Assembly: GCA_030829545.1 (NCBI GenBank)
Contig: JAURAI010000002.1
Coordinates: 62,001-126,000 of the forward strand
DNA length: 64,000 nucleotides
Source: Candidatus Poseidonia sp.
GTDB taxonomy: Archaea; Thermoplasmatota; Poseidoniia; Poseidoniales; Poseidoniaceae
Direction: 5' to 3'
The position numbers and the translations under genes were made by a program. Below are positions 43,806 through 52,263 of the stretch, piece by piece (the first letter of the stretch is position 1; every line of letters starts with the position of its first letter). The notes beneath the pieces were generated by a model. It did no database searches. It was not told the origin of the DNA and worked only from the letters and a program-made list of their open reading frames with translations.

Positions 43806-45608
43806 TCAAACGCTGAAGATGCTGCTTGCACCCTCGAGCATGACTGCTGTGAACAATGAAGCAATCCCTGCAACCCAGGTCAACTGAATCATTTGCCCAA
43901 TGGCACTCGTTCTCGTACCACCACGCAACCTCGTGGCGATGGAAGAAACGGCGATGACCTGCATCAGAATGAGCAATGAAATGATGATTTTGAACATGCG
44001 AATGTTTTCATCAACAGACGAGGCATCTTCCATGACAGGCAGAGCCACCCCCCCACCGAAATCTGAAAGAGCACTCACGTCTGTGTCCACCAAACCACTG
44101 GCTACACCTGCGATGGCTTCTCCGAGTTGAAGGACGATGGCTGTTGTGACATTTAGGGAAGCGACGCTGGAGATAAGGAGGCCGAGCGCCACACCCCACA
44201 TCGTATTGGCAGAAAGTGCCCTCCGATTTCTCAAAGATAGAAGATTACCTACTGAACGGGACACCATTTCTGCTGTTGCAGCAGGTTGTCCGGAGGATTG
44301 GGAGCCCTCGATGTAAATTCGCGTGTAGCGAGAAATCACTGCAGAATTGGTATCTGCGTTGAAATAATCCCAGGCACGGTCAGAATCAATTCGGGTTGAA
44401 AGGCGCTTTTCGAGACGATCGATGGAATTGTCCAACATACCGAAATCAATTCCACGCAATGCCTTGATCGTTGCAGAAGGTTCTGCTGAACGTGCTTGCG
44501 CCGTGCCGCCCAGCGCACGAATGAAGTCGGGGTAAGTTTCGTCCCTGCGCTGGATCTGATTTTCTTCTCTTCGGACCATGAGGGCAGGAATCAGCAAGGG
44601 AGTGAAGGGGATGGCGATGAAGATCAAACCGTATTTATCCCACTGTGAGGTAATTGCATCCCAGGTCCAATACAATGTGAGTGTGAACAAGACGAGCAGT
44701 CCCGCTGCCACCAAACCGGAGAGTATGAGGGACCGAAGGAAGTTGATTCGAAACGGCGTGTCCATTTCATCGCGGGCAAAAGTTTGGTCTTTTGGAATCG
44801 TTGCCCTGAATGCGAAGATTGCACCGACTTGAATGAAGGTGAAAAGAAGTGAGGCCAGCAAGAGGAAGCGTAATCTGCTTGCGATTTCAATGGGCGTATC
44901 GTTTTGTCCTCCGACTTCGAAGAGTACCAAATGAATGCCTGCAATGACCAGACCAAACAAGCCAGCCGTGACCAACGACACATAGATTTCCTTCAGAGTA
45001 TCCACGGACTCCAAGCGTGTATCATACAGAGTATTGTACTGCTCGGCTACGGTTTCTTGTTCTGAACGCATGAACTCATCAATGGGCTGACCGGCCTCAA
45101 TGGAAAAAGCCATTCTGTCTAGGAAATCAGACCATAACGGGCTGGGACTTTGCTGAGCAACAATACGAGCAGCTTCGGGGAGAGAAGTGTGCCATTTGTC
45201 GACCAAGGTCTCAATTCGCTTGACTTCGGCTGCTAATTCACCATAGTCTCGCATTTGCTTGAGAATATCGAATATAGATTGGGCACCAACTTCTCCGATG
45301 GATAAAATACCCATACGAGTGATGAACATGTGCATTTCTGCTTCAATGAGTGTTGCCGTGCGTTGGACCTCAAGAATGGGAAATGCAATGGCTGCAAGGC
45401 CGGCCATGAGGGTAAGGAGAATGATGAAGAGAATGCCGGTAAATCCAGCAAAGAGCGCACCCTCGCCCAATCCTCCTGTCAGAAATAAAACGACGAGTGA
45501 AATCACAAATGTCACGCCAATAACTGGAGCAACATAGAGGCTAAGATAGCGGGCAACTGGCATCTCAAGACGACGAAGGGCCAGTTGCCAAATTGGCATT
45601 CGCTCCAT
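43806..45608 (-). CDS. arlJ: Archaellum membrane platform protein ArlJ (FlaJ)
   Basis: Polytopic membrane core of the archaellum motor, the partner of the ArlI ATPase. The 600 residues carry T2SSF-type domains: N-terminal TMs (YLSLYVAPVIGVTFVISLVV; GILFIILLTLMAGLAAIAFP), a cytoplasmic domain with MADMR-like helices (ILKQMRDYGELAAEVKRIETL), mid TMs, a second cytoplasmic domain (YPDFIRALGGTAQARSAEPSATIKAL), and C-terminal TMs. SD GAGGAG lies ~12 bases before the ATG. It follows arlI by 14 bases. Confidence 0.93.
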   Translation of the reverse strand: MERMPIWQLALRRLEMPVARYLSLYVAPVIGVTFVISLVVLFLTGGLGEGALFAGFTGILFIILLTLMAGLAAIAFPILEVQRTATLIEAEMHMFITRMGILSIGEVGAQSIFDILKQMRDYGELAAEVKRIETLVDKWHTSLPEAARIVAQQSPSPLWSDFLDRMAFSIEAGQPIDEFMRSEQETVAEQYNTLYDTRLESVDTLKEIYVSLVTAGLFGLVIAGIHLVLFEVGGQNDTPIEIASRLRFLLLASLLFTFIQVGAIFAFRATIPKDQTFARDEMDTPFRINFLRSLILSGLVAAGLLVLFTLTLYWTWDAITSQWDKYGLIFIAIPFTPLLIPALMVRREENQIQRRDETYPDFIRALGGTAQARSAEPSATIKALRGIDFGMLDNSIDRLEKRLSTRIDSDRAWDYFNADTNSAVISRYTRIYIEGSQSSGQPAATAEMVSRSVGNLLSLRNRRALSANTMWGVALGLLISSVASLNVTTAIVLQLGEAIAGVASGLVDTDVSALSDFGGGVALPVMEDASSVDENIRMFKIIISLLILMQVIAVSSIATRLRGGTRTSAIGQMIQLTWVAGIASLFTAVMLEGASSIFSV

Positions 45609-45622
45609 GTCTCATCATCTCC

Positions 45623-47338
45623 TCAGTTGTGATTGATGCCAACCCATGTATCCACAGATCGACTGAAATGGTCCCAGCCGTTTGAATAGTAAAGCCCCAG
45701 GAGGTCAAACACGTCATCATAATGTGTCAAGTCACGGTCCGCCATGCGTTGAATGGCATCGGCCCTGCGAAGCATTTCATCGTAGATGTCACGCTTGTTG
45801 GCGAAACCTGCCATGGCGGCAATCTTGTTTTCAAGCAGGTGGGATTGAAACATACCACGGAAGTAATGCTTGTCTTTGACCGGGTCCCATTCAAACATAC
45901 CACGTGTGAGAACACCATCGCTGTGCTTATTGTATCCAATTACCTCGTCAATTCCCGTAATACGACGGGCAATGCCTCCACCGGGTGCTTCAACCACTTC
46001 TTGGAAGATGGCGAAATTCAAGTTGTCAAAGAAACGAATTGGAACGTTGATTGGGTCGCCAGTAAAACGCTGAATCATCTTGACGATTGAGGATGCGTGG
46101 AAAGTTGCGATGACAGGGTGACCAGTCTGCATTGCTTGGAAAGCAGTTGCCCCTTCAACACCACGAATCTCCCCGATGATGATGTAACGAGGACGGCTAC
46201 GAAGAGCGGCTTTGAGAAGGTCGAACATCTCGACGCGAGATTCTTCGTTCTTCGCATCACGAGTCACTAGACGCTGCCAAATCTTGTGACGTACTTTGAC
46301 TTCAGGAGTGTCTTCTGCAGAATAAATCTTGACGTTATGGTCAATGAACGGAAGAATTGCATTGAGGGTTGTGGTCTTACCGGATGCCGTTTCACCGGAC
46401 ACAAGAACGGACATACCGTACTCAAGGCAAATCCAAATGTAGGCTGCCTGTTGAGCAGACATGGTTCCCCATTTGATGAGTTGAACCACGGAAATTGTTT
46501 CTTCAGCGAATTTACGAATGGTGAACGAAGGTCCCAGCATGGACACGTCGTCAGAGAAAATGATGTTGATACGAGAACCGTCAAGCAGAACACCGTCGAT
46601 AATCGGCTTGTTATCAGATACAGGGCGTCCAATACGTTCGGACATAGCCCTTAGATATCGAGCAAGCAATTCTCGCTCTCTGAAACGAATGTTCGAGGTG
46701 ACCATTCCGAAGACCTTGTGGTCCATGTGAATGTGTTTGAGCCCTACGGAGTGAATATCTTCCAACATTTCATCAGAGAGCAGAGGCTCAAGGGGTCCGT
46801 TACGGATGAGGTCACGAATCACCACGTAGTTCAGTCGCTCTCGTTGGGTCTGTGTAACGGTGAGACGTTTGTCATCCATCCCAACCATTTCCCACAAACG
46901 ACCTTGTCGGCGAACAAGATTGTTGGCCTCTGAGTCGAGAATAGTGTAGCGATCAATCATTTGTTCAAGGATATTCTCGAACTCGTTGTCCGTGGTAAAG
47001 GCGGGTGCAGTAGGGGCCTCTTGAAGAAGGGTTTCAACCAATTCACGCCGAATGTTCTCTTCCTCTTCAGTCAACTGGGGTTCGAGTCCAAACCACATCA
47101 CGGTGCCTCCACCTTCATCATCAGCAGGTGGTTCGTAGATGTGAACGAAAATGGGTTCTCGGGTAATGTAGATGAGATTGAGTGGGCGTTGCTTCTTCGC
47201 ATCACGGTCCAATGGACCGTAATATATCGGCCGTGTGCCGTACATCCCCTCAAAGTCACGAACCCAATCCGCAACGTGCGGGTAAGCAGCCATGACGCTG
47301 TTGAGGTCGCCCTTAGCAAATCGTGAATCGTCAGCCAT
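45623..47338 (-). CDS. arlI: Archaellum motor/assembly ATPase ArlI (FlaI)
   Basis: Hexameric secretion-type ATPase that powers archaellum assembly and rotation. The 571 residues have an N-terminal domain (~1-220) followed by the RecA-like domain. Walker A is SGETASGKTTTLN; the Asp box region is KIYSAEDTPEVKVRH; Walker B is YIIIGEIRG; the His box is TGHPVIATFHASS. The start ATG 47338 has GGGAGGA 7 bases upstream. No insertion or truncation. It lies between arlH (14-base spacer) and arlJ. Confidence 0.96.
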   Translation of the reverse strand: MADDSRFAKGDLNSVMAAYPHVADWVRDFEGMYGTRPIYYGPLDRDAKKQRPLNLIYITREPIFVHIYEPPADDEGGGTVMWFGLEPQLTEEEENIRRELVETLLQEAPTAPAFTTDNEFENILEQMIDRYTILDSEANNLVRRQGRLWEMVGMDDKRLTVTQTQRERLNYVVIRDLIRNGPLEPLLSDEMLEDIHSVGLKHIHMDHKVFGMVTSNIRFRERELLARYLRAMSERIGRPVSDNKPIIDGVLLDGSRINIIFSDDVSMLGPSFTIRKFAEETISVVQLIKWGTMSAQQAAYIWICLEYGMSVLVSGETASGKTTTLNAILPFIDHNVKIYSAEDTPEVKVRHKIWQRLVTRDAKNEESRVEMFDLLKAALRSRPRYIIIGEIRGVEGATAFQAMQTGHPVIATFHASSIVKMIQRFTGDPINVPIRFFDNLNFAIFQEVVEAPGGGIARRITGIDEVIGYNKHSDGVLTRGMFEWDPVKDKHYFRGMFQSHLLENKIAAMAGFANKRDIYDEMLRRADAIQRMADRDLTHYDDVFDLLGLYYSNGWDHFSRSVDTWVGINHN

Positions 47339-47352
47339 TTCGCATTCCTCCC

Positions 47353-48090
47353 TCAGCTTACCGCCGTGATGTCAACGATGAAGCCCATGCCTGGTTCAAC
47401 ACGCCATCCAATACTGGATTGAATTGGACCTGCTGCGCGTAGGAATCTTGTTACGATGATGTTTCGCTTGATTTCTCCACCAATAAGCGTATTTTCTAAA
47501 TTAAGAACGACTTCTGCAGACGCTCGTAGCGTATGCAATAATTTTGTATCCATTTCTTCCGGGTCCACACAAAGCATGAATGAACGTCCTTCTGATGCAA
47601 CTTTTCTGATTTGTTGAACGAGTTCAAAGCGTCCTTTTTCATCGAGTTCATCTGGCATCAGTGAACTGGCAGAATCGAAGACAACAACGTCTGCCGAAGG
47701 TACTGCAGGACTCGCCAATACGTCTTGTAGGCTCACGTCACTTCGTGATTCAGCAATGGTACCGAAACGACTGATAACCATCAATCGTCCTTCGCGAATG
47801 GCTTCGGTGATTCCGTAACCGATGCTTTCCATCTGCTCAACCCAACCGCGTGTCGTCAATTCAGTTGTGATCACAAGTACTTTGATTCCATTGTGAATCA
47901 TTCCGTGAACAAGGCGCTGCGAGATGAGAGATTTTCCTGCTCCGACTTTACCTTGCAGGACATAGAGGGAACGGTTTGGCAATCTCAAGCCCATCGAGTC
48001 GGCCAGTGAATCCGTTTCGACTTCAAAGGGGAAACCATCCTCTACGGGTTTGTGTGCAATCATGAAGGGGTTCTCATCAGGCAAAAGCAT
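47353..48090 (-). CDS. arlH: Archaellum regulatory ATP-binding protein ArlH (FlaH)
   Basis: RecA/KaiC-like protein that binds ATP and forms the cytoplasmic ring with ArlI. Walker A is GKVGAGKSLISQ and Walker B VVVFDSASSLMPD; 245 residues is normal. The ATG at 48090 is supported by GGAGGTGA six bases upstream, and it makes the gene overlap the end of arlG by 14 bases. The C-terminal strand IIVTRFLRAAGPIQSSIGWRV is typical. Confidence 0.93.
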   Translation of the reverse strand: MLLPDENPFMIAHKPVEDGFPFEVETDSLADSMGLRLPNRSLYVLQGKVGAGKSLISQRLVHGMIHNGIKVLVITTELTTRGWVEQMESIGYGITEAIREGRLMVISRFGTIAESRSDVSLQDVLASPAVPSADVVVFDSASSLMPDELDEKGRFELVQQIRKVASEGRSFMLCVDPEEMDTKLLHTLRASAEVVLNLENTLIGGEIKRNIIVTRFLRAAGPIQSSIGWRVEPGMGFIVDITAVS

Positions 48091-48568
48091 TCAATCTCAC
48101 CTCCGCATTAGTTGTTGCTGAATGGGTGTAGCCGCTCACACTCTCGGACAGGCCAACAAAGTACACTGAAATGTCCTCGCCATCCACGTACGACCAACTG
48201 CTGTCGGTTAATACGATTTCAAGCAAATCTCCAGGATTCCATTCAGTACCGCTTGGAAGCACAGATTCAGTGCTGGAGGTTGGTGCTGTACCATCGATTA
48301 AGACCTCGTAGCTCGACGTATCCAAATCATAACTTCCTGTATTCAAGAAAAACAGCGTGATGGTTTTTGTCGTCGTGTTATGGGCTACCATTGCTGGATC
48401 TCCTGCGAGCGCAACGCTGACTTCGCTCCTGACATCAGAGGCCCGTTCGTTAACTTGGACGACGCGAACTGCATCGCTCCATTCGGAGATGAGCAGAGCG
48501 CTCGCACCTCCCGAAATCAGCAAGGCCGTGATCAGCATGACCATTGAAGAAGCACCTCCATCAGCCAT
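48077..48568 (-). CDS. arlG: Archaellum stator protein ArlG (FlaG)
   Basis: Pseudoperiplasmic stator component with one N-terminal TM and an Ig-like domain that anchors the motor to the S-layer. From the ATG at 48568 (MADGGASSMVMLITALLISG) it has 163 residues, a TM at ~7-26, a short helix and a beta-sandwich (NTTTKTITLFFLNTGSYDLD, SYEVLIDG, GDLLEIVLTD, EDISVYFVG). ATG 48592 is possible but would overlap arlF by 20 bases, and GGTGATGG upstream of 48568 looks like its SD. The assignment to G rather than F is based on ordering and the N-terminal motif. Confidence 0.82.
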   Translation of the reverse strand: MADGGASSMVMLITALLISGGASALLISEWSDAVRVVQVNERASDVRSEVSVALAGDPAMVAHNTTTKTITLFFLNTGSYDLDTSSYEVLIDGTAPTSSTESVLPSGTEWNPGDLLEIVLTDSSWSYVDGEDISVYFVGLSESVSGYTHSATTNAEVRLNAFA

Positions 48569-48572
48569 GCCA

Positions 48573-49217
48573 TCACCACAACCTATGACCAACGGTGGTT
48601 GAACCCACCGTGAGCGTCATTCGTTCGTCGCCAGGCAGACCGGTGTCAAACCAGTTCAGGAACAGCGTTTCGCCAGAAAACCACAAATCTGTCAGCGATG
48701 GATTGTACACGCTCGAAAACTGAGTTGCATCCTGACCGTCAAGGAACATCCAAGCATCATCATGGGCGATGGTGGTGGAGCCCGTGTTGGTCAGGTTGGC
48801 GTAGAGCACATTTCCACGTACTGCAGTCAGGCTGGCCGTGGATGTCGGCGTTCCGCCACCGTTGACAACCAAGGTCGGGAGCGAGGAATAATTTCCGTGG
48901 CTGGTGATGGCCACGGAGGTGATTGCTCCCGAACCATCGATTGTGTAGGTTGCAGAAAATCCGCCGGTTCCGCTGGAGGTCACAATGGTGCCCCCGCTGC
49001 TGTAGCCTGAGCCGCCGCCGACGATGGTGACGTCGACAATGGCGCCGGTATAAATGACCGCATCATCGATGGTAAAGGCTGGTATCGGTTCGTCTGCACC
49101 TTCAATCCGATCCATGCCGGATTCAATCTGCAACGAAATGGCCTGATAGGCCATGGAGAACACCACCAGCATCGAAATACCGATGATGAGTCCACCTACA
49201 CCAACCGAAGCACCCAT
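48573..49217 (-). CDS. arlF: Archaellum stator protein ArlF (FlaF) with inserted GSGY-type beta module
   Basis: The ATG at 49217 (MGASVGVGGLIIGISMLVVF) gives 214 residues: an N-terminal TM (~7-28), then a beta-sandwich typical of ArlF in residues ~133-214 (VLYANLTNTGSTTI, DAWMFLDG, NPSLTDLWFSGETLFLNWF). Between them residues ~59-132 form an extra block, VDVTIVGGGSGYSSGGTI then SGAITSVAITSHGNYSSLPT and VVNGGG. This resembles the GSGYTSAPTV repeat found in many bacterial and phage structural proteins. The start lies one base past the stop of the preceding gene; the open frame to 49373 overlaps that gene and is not used. Confidence 0.8.
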   Translation of the reverse strand: MGASVGVGGLIIGISMLVVFSMAYQAISLQIESGMDRIEGADEPIPAFTIDDAVIYTGAIVDVTIVGGGSGYSSGGTIVTSSGTGGFSATYTIDGSGAITSVAITSHGNYSSLPTLVVNGGGTPTSTASLTAVRGNVLYANLTNTGSTTIAHDDAWMFLDGQDATQFSSVYNPSLTDLWFSGETLFLNWFDTGLPGDERMTLTVGSTTVGHRLW

Positions 49218-49218
49218 G

Positions 49219-50076
49219 TCACTCTTCACCTCGAAGCATGTGGAGGTGTCGCCACGACGAGACCAAGGCCGAGAACACCAACAATTGCCGATGTGGCAAA
49301 TGGTCCTCAAGCGCTGTTTCGGGGTCGCCGGGTTCCGCCAACTGAACGATGGCAAGAACTGCGTCGCCTTCATCTTGGGTAAGCATACCGGATTCGATGG
49401 CCTTCTGCGTGAAACTCACGGCGGCCATACCCGACATGTGGTCAAGAAGCAAAGCAGCGACCGTGGGCGCACCCGTGCTGGACTGGTTGCCGGACCCACT
49501 TGAACGTGGAGCGACAAGGAACGGGTTCGCTGCTAAGGCTTGCGCCTCGTACAACTCAACCAGTTGACCCTGGTCGTCTTCCATCATGCGAGACGAACCA
49601 CCGACTTCAACCACTTCACCGCTAGCGGTGATGATGCGGTCGCCGGTAGCGCCGTCGGCGTCGCCATCTGATGCAACGCTGTTGATACCTTCGTCGTCAG
49701 CATCGGTTTCTGTATTGACAGAAACCCCCTCATCAAGGCGGTGTTCCACCATGCGCAGAACGTCTTCAACCATGTCAAGACGACTGCTGATGAGGCGCTC
49801 AAGGCCAGATGTGTCCACCGTCGTAGGGGCTGCTGGCACCGGCGTGACCGCTGGTGCAAGCGAAGCCGCCACATTGGGCACGCTCTGTTGGCTGTTGATC
49901 CGAGCACGTGTTGGTCCGGGGGAAATCGTCCACGCATCCTCTTCTGTGAGCATTCCCTGTTCGGGGAACGGCACCTGTTCAATGGCCACGTTGGCCAAGA
50001 TTTTCAGGCGCTCTTCGCTCAAGTTTTGGTCTGCGCTTTTGTTTCCACCCGAGTTTCCACTAAATGGCCATGCCAT
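49219..50076 (-). CDS. Archaellum-operon cytoplasmic protein in the ArlCDE position, 285 aa
   Basis: No clear family. It is soluble, with no TM. Residues 1-~60 are polar with a helix (LSEERLKILANVAIEQVPFPEQ); ~65-100 is Pro/Ala-rich; ~100-125 a probable coiled coil (LERLISSRLDMVEDVLRMVEHRL). Residues ~126-185 are very acidic and disordered-looking. Residues ~200-285 are a helical domain (TVAALLLDHMSGMAAVSFTQ, GDAVLAIVQLAE, QLLVFSALVSSWRHLHML). The position between archaellins and ArlF is where ArlC, ArlD and ArlE sit in other archaea, and a coiled-coil plus helical build would suit an adaptor, but I see no diagnostic ArlD/E motif. Confidence 0.62.
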   Translation of the reverse strand: MAWPFSGNSGGNKSADQNLSEERLKILANVAIEQVPFPEQGMLTEEDAWTISPGPTRARINSQQSVPNVAASLAPAVTPVPAAPTTVDTSGLERLISSRLDMVEDVLRMVEHRLDEGVSVNTETDADDEGINSVASDGDADGATGDRIITASGEVVEVGGSSRMMEDDQGQLVELYEAQALAANPFLVAPRSSGSGNQSSTGAPTVAALLLDHMSGMAAVSFTQKAIESGMLTQDEGDAVLAIVQLAEPGDPETALEDHLPHRQLLVFSALVSSWRHLHMLRGEE

Positions 50077-50092
50077 TGTAAAAACCTCCGTT

Positions 50093-50120
50093 CCAAGATA
50101 TCACCGAAGTGATGTCTTGG
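50093..50120 (-). promoter_or_regulatory. 12-bp hairpin with cUUCGg tetraloop between archaellin and downstream arl genes
   Basis: On the minus strand CCAAGACATCAC-TTCG-GTGATATCTTGG forms 12 pairs (one is a G-T wobble) closed by C(UUCG)G. It starts 5 bases past the second archaellin stop and ends 16 bases before the next ATG. Downstream are AACGGAGG, an SD for the next gene, and TTTTT. It may end or stabilise archaellin mRNA so that archaellins are made in excess over motor proteins. Confidence 0.6.
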
Positions 50121-50125
50121 AGGGA

Positions 50126-50710
50126 TCAAACAACAAGTGCACCTGCGGTGTCGTCGTCAACGTCCAAAGTCTCGAAGGTCGAGCCGCCGTTGGAAACGTG
50201 GAGGTACAGTTGAGCCTCACCGTCGTCCAAAAGGACAGCGTCTGCCGAACAGTCATCGCCGCCACTGGCGTCGAGAGTCAATCGGTAGGCGGTTCCTGGC
50301 ATCAGGTCGTTGCCGACCAAGGCCGTACCGTCCATCTCAACATAGGCCATTTCAGCACCGGCACCCGTGCCGGCATCTGAATCTCCTTCGACCGCCCCGT
50401 TCTCACAGAACATCTGGAAGGTCACTTGGTTGATGTTGGTAATTTCACTGCCCGGAGCCAGTTTCACAAACACCATGTAACTGGTCCCTGCAGCGGCAGT
50501 GTCGACGAAGGCCGTGTCAATGAAGAGCTTGCCCGCCATGTTGTCAGCGGTGTCATCGCCAGCGGTCTGAGCGTTTTGTTGCAACTTCTCAGCCGTTTGG
50601 ATGATGACAGCAGCCGCAACTGCAGCCACAAGAATGAGGGCAATGAAGACGATCATGGCGCCAATACCGATGGCAGCCACGTTGTCACGAGATTCGTTGT
50701 TGGTCTTCAA
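50126..50710 (-). CDS. arlB2: Archaellin ArlB, second copy
   Basis: Filament subunit. 194 residues from a TTG start at 50710, which overlaps the stop of the first archaellin as TTGA. The N-terminal helix is NVAAIGIGAMIVFIALILVA then AVAAAVIIQTAEKLQQNAQ, almost the same as its partner, followed by a divergent beta-rich C-terminal domain with acidic and Gly/Ala segments. Homology to the GIGTLIVF core puts processing before AIGIGAM, with Ala at -1 and no Lys/Arg-Gly pair. The C-terminus is LDVDDDTAGALVV. The next in-frame alternatives are internal, so the TTG is the sensible start. Confidence 0.92.
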   Translation of the reverse strand: MKTNNESRDNVAAIGIGAMIVFIALILVAAVAAAVIIQTAEKLQQNAQTAGDDTADNMAGKLFIDTAFVDTAAAGTSYMVFVKLAPGSEITNINQVTFQMFCENGAVEGDSDAGTGAGAEMAYVEMDGTALVGNDLMPGTAYRLTLDASGGDDCSADAVLLDDGEAQLYLHVSNGGSTFETLDVDDDTAGALVV

Positions 50711-51270
50711 ATGACCACCGCCCCAGCAGTAACGTCGCCGCCGTAGTTGAGAACTTCGAAGGTTTGACCTCCGCCACCAGCCTGGAACAGGATGGTGTGC
50801 TCAGCGTTGGCAGTTGGGTTGCAGTTGGCCGTCGTCAGCGAGGTGACGTAGGTGTTTCCTGCTGCGATTGTCGCGGATGATGTGCCGGTGTCACCGATGA
50901 TGTGGGTTGCACCTGCAGGGAGGATCGCCAAGTCATCTTCGTCCACACCAGCAGCACACACGATGGTCCACTGAATGTCTTCGGTCACCACATCATCTGA
51001 ACCGGGCGCAAGTTCGAAGGTCACGTCAAGTTGGTTTGCACCACCAACAATGACGTTGACCACGAACAAACGGGCTGCCATGGAGTCCGTCGTGTCCTGT
51101 CCGGTCGTCTGTGCGTTCTGCTGCAGCTTTTCTGCCGTCTGAATAATGACAGCAGCAGCCACTGCTGCGACCAAGATCAAAGCAATGAACACAATCATTG
51201 CTCCAATACCGATGGCCGCAACGTTGTCGCGGTTTTCGTTCGTTTTTTCGTTTTTCATATTTTTCACCAT
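50707..51270 (-). CDS. arlB1: Archaellin ArlB, first copy
   Basis: Filament subunit of 187 residues. A polar leader (MVKNMKNEKTNENRD) precedes the hydrophobic NVAAIGIGAMIVFIALILVA core; the C-terminal domain is beta-rich and shares little with the second copy beyond the TAGAVVI-type end. A short hairpin (51286-51300) and GGGGGATAAAAACAAAAA lie before the ATG at 51270. The 45-base spacer after the 315-aa gene is one of the few gaps in the operon, so a further transcript start here is possible. ATG 51258 (MKNEK) is an alternative start. Confidence 0.92.
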   Translation of the reverse strand: MVKNMKNEKTNENRDNVAAIGIGAMIVFIALILVAAVAAAVIIQTAEKLQQNAQTTGQDTTDSMAARLFVVNVIVGGANQLDVTFELAPGSDDVVTEDIQWTIVCAAGVDEDDLAILPAGATHIIGDTGTSSATIAAGNTYVTSLTTANCNPTANAEHTILFQAGGGGQTFEVLNYGGDVTAGAVVI

Positions 51271-51285
51271 TTTTTGTTTTTATCC

Positions 51286-51300
51286 CCCGCTCCGTGCGGG
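51286..51300 (-). promoter_or_regulatory. Short hairpin in the archaellin leader
   Basis: Stem CCCGC/GCGGG with a 5-nt loop, 16-30 bases before the first archaellin ATG, followed by GGGGGATAAAAAC. It could separate archaellin expression from the three genes upstream, for example as an RNA-processing or attenuation site. Confidence 0.3.
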
Positions 51301-51315
51301 TGGAATAGGACACGG

Positions 51316-52263
51316 TCAATAAGAACCTCCTTGACCAAGGTTGATGCGAAGCGGCATGCGTATTGTTGCCACTTCATCTGATGCGAGTGTACGAATGAAT
51401 GGAACTTCCTCTGCGAGGAAACCAGGAGGGACCCAAGGCGTGAGAAGGATTTCGCTGAGGGGTTCCATTGAGCGGTTTTGTGCTCGCATGGTTACCGTAA
51501 TCTCTCCTGATCGCATCTCATAGGCGGTTGCAACCGATAGCTTTCGAGTCAGTGGCGTATCTTCCGATGTAAGGCGATAATCTGGTTTTATTTCAAAGCG
51601 CAGAGGAATGTTACCTCCGGGAGCGATAATGGGGAGGTCAACATTTGGCGGGAAGGCAGTCCAACCTTCAGGAACTGGGGGTTTGAGGCGCAGCATAGGC
51701 ATGGGGATTGGGCCGTCGTTGATAATGCGGACAAGAAGCACACCTGAATCTCCACCTGCAGGCCATCGTGTGTCTACGCCCATCCAAAAATGCCTGAAGA
51801 GGAAGGGGTTGAGCGTTGATGTGTTACCACCGATCAAATCCTCGAGTAAATCTTCAACTTCAAGTGTTGATTGTCGAATGTCCCCGATTTCGGCTGCTGC
51901 TGTGGATTCTCGCAATTTGTACAAGATACGCTCTGCCTCTTCCAGTGAGATGTGCTTATGGGTCAGCAAACGATGCAACATAGCAATACTTCGACGCAGA
52001 TGAAGGACATCTTCCTCTAACTCATCAAGCGTTTTCTCGGCGATTTTGATGTTCTTCTTGGCTCGTCCAAGTTGGTGCATGCCCAGGTAAACTTTGGCTT
52101 CACCGAGGTCCATTTCGGTTTCAGAAAGTGACGGGTTTTCTTGCCGAGCGGCTTTGCGAGCGATGCGTTCCAAGGTTTGTGATGCCTCGAGAATACCTTG
52201 CTCACGTTCGGCCAATTCTTGAGCCATGACATCGTCTGGGATTTCAAATTCCTCCTCAGTCAT
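51316..52263 (-). CDS. Archaellum-operon helical plus beta-sandwich protein, 315 aa
   Basis: Unrecognised; cytosolic by sequence, with no signal peptide or TM. The ATG at 52263 overlaps the stop of the 1633-aa gene (ATGACTGA), so translation is coupled. Residues ~1-140 are a bundle of long helices with TPR-like spacing (GILEASQTLERIARKAARQ, KVYLGMHQLGRAKKNIKIAE, LDELEEDVLHLRRSIAML, ISLEEAERILYKLRES). Residues ~150-310 are beta-rich and Pro-dense (MPMLRLKPPVPEGWTAFPP; LLTPWVPPGFLAEEVPFIR), similar in style to the CARDB/NEW3 modules of its neighbour but on the cytosolic side. The track start at 52299 is 12 residues longer and lies further inside the upstream gene. Confidence 0.75.
   Translation of the reverse strand: MTEEEFEIPDDVMAQELAEREQGILEASQTLERIARKAARQENPSLSETEMDLGEAKVYLGMHQLGRAKKNIKIAEKTLDELEEDVLHLRRSIAMLHRLLTHKHISLEEAERILYKLRESTAAAEIGDIRQSTLEVEDLLEDLIGGNTSTLNPFLFRHFWMGVDTRWPAGGDSGVLLVRIINDGPIPMPMLRLKPPVPEGWTAFPPNVDLPIIAPGGNIPLRFEIKPDYRLTSEDTPLTRKLSVATAYEMRSGEITVTMRAQNRSMEPLSEILLTPWVPPGFLAEEVPFIRTLASDEVATIRMPLRINLGQGGSY

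Noticed and set aside
49218-49373. 52-residue N-terminal extension of ArlF
   Set aside because: Overlaps the preceding gene out of frame and is Arg/Trp/Cys-rich; the ATG at 49217 gives a normal membrane-anchor start.
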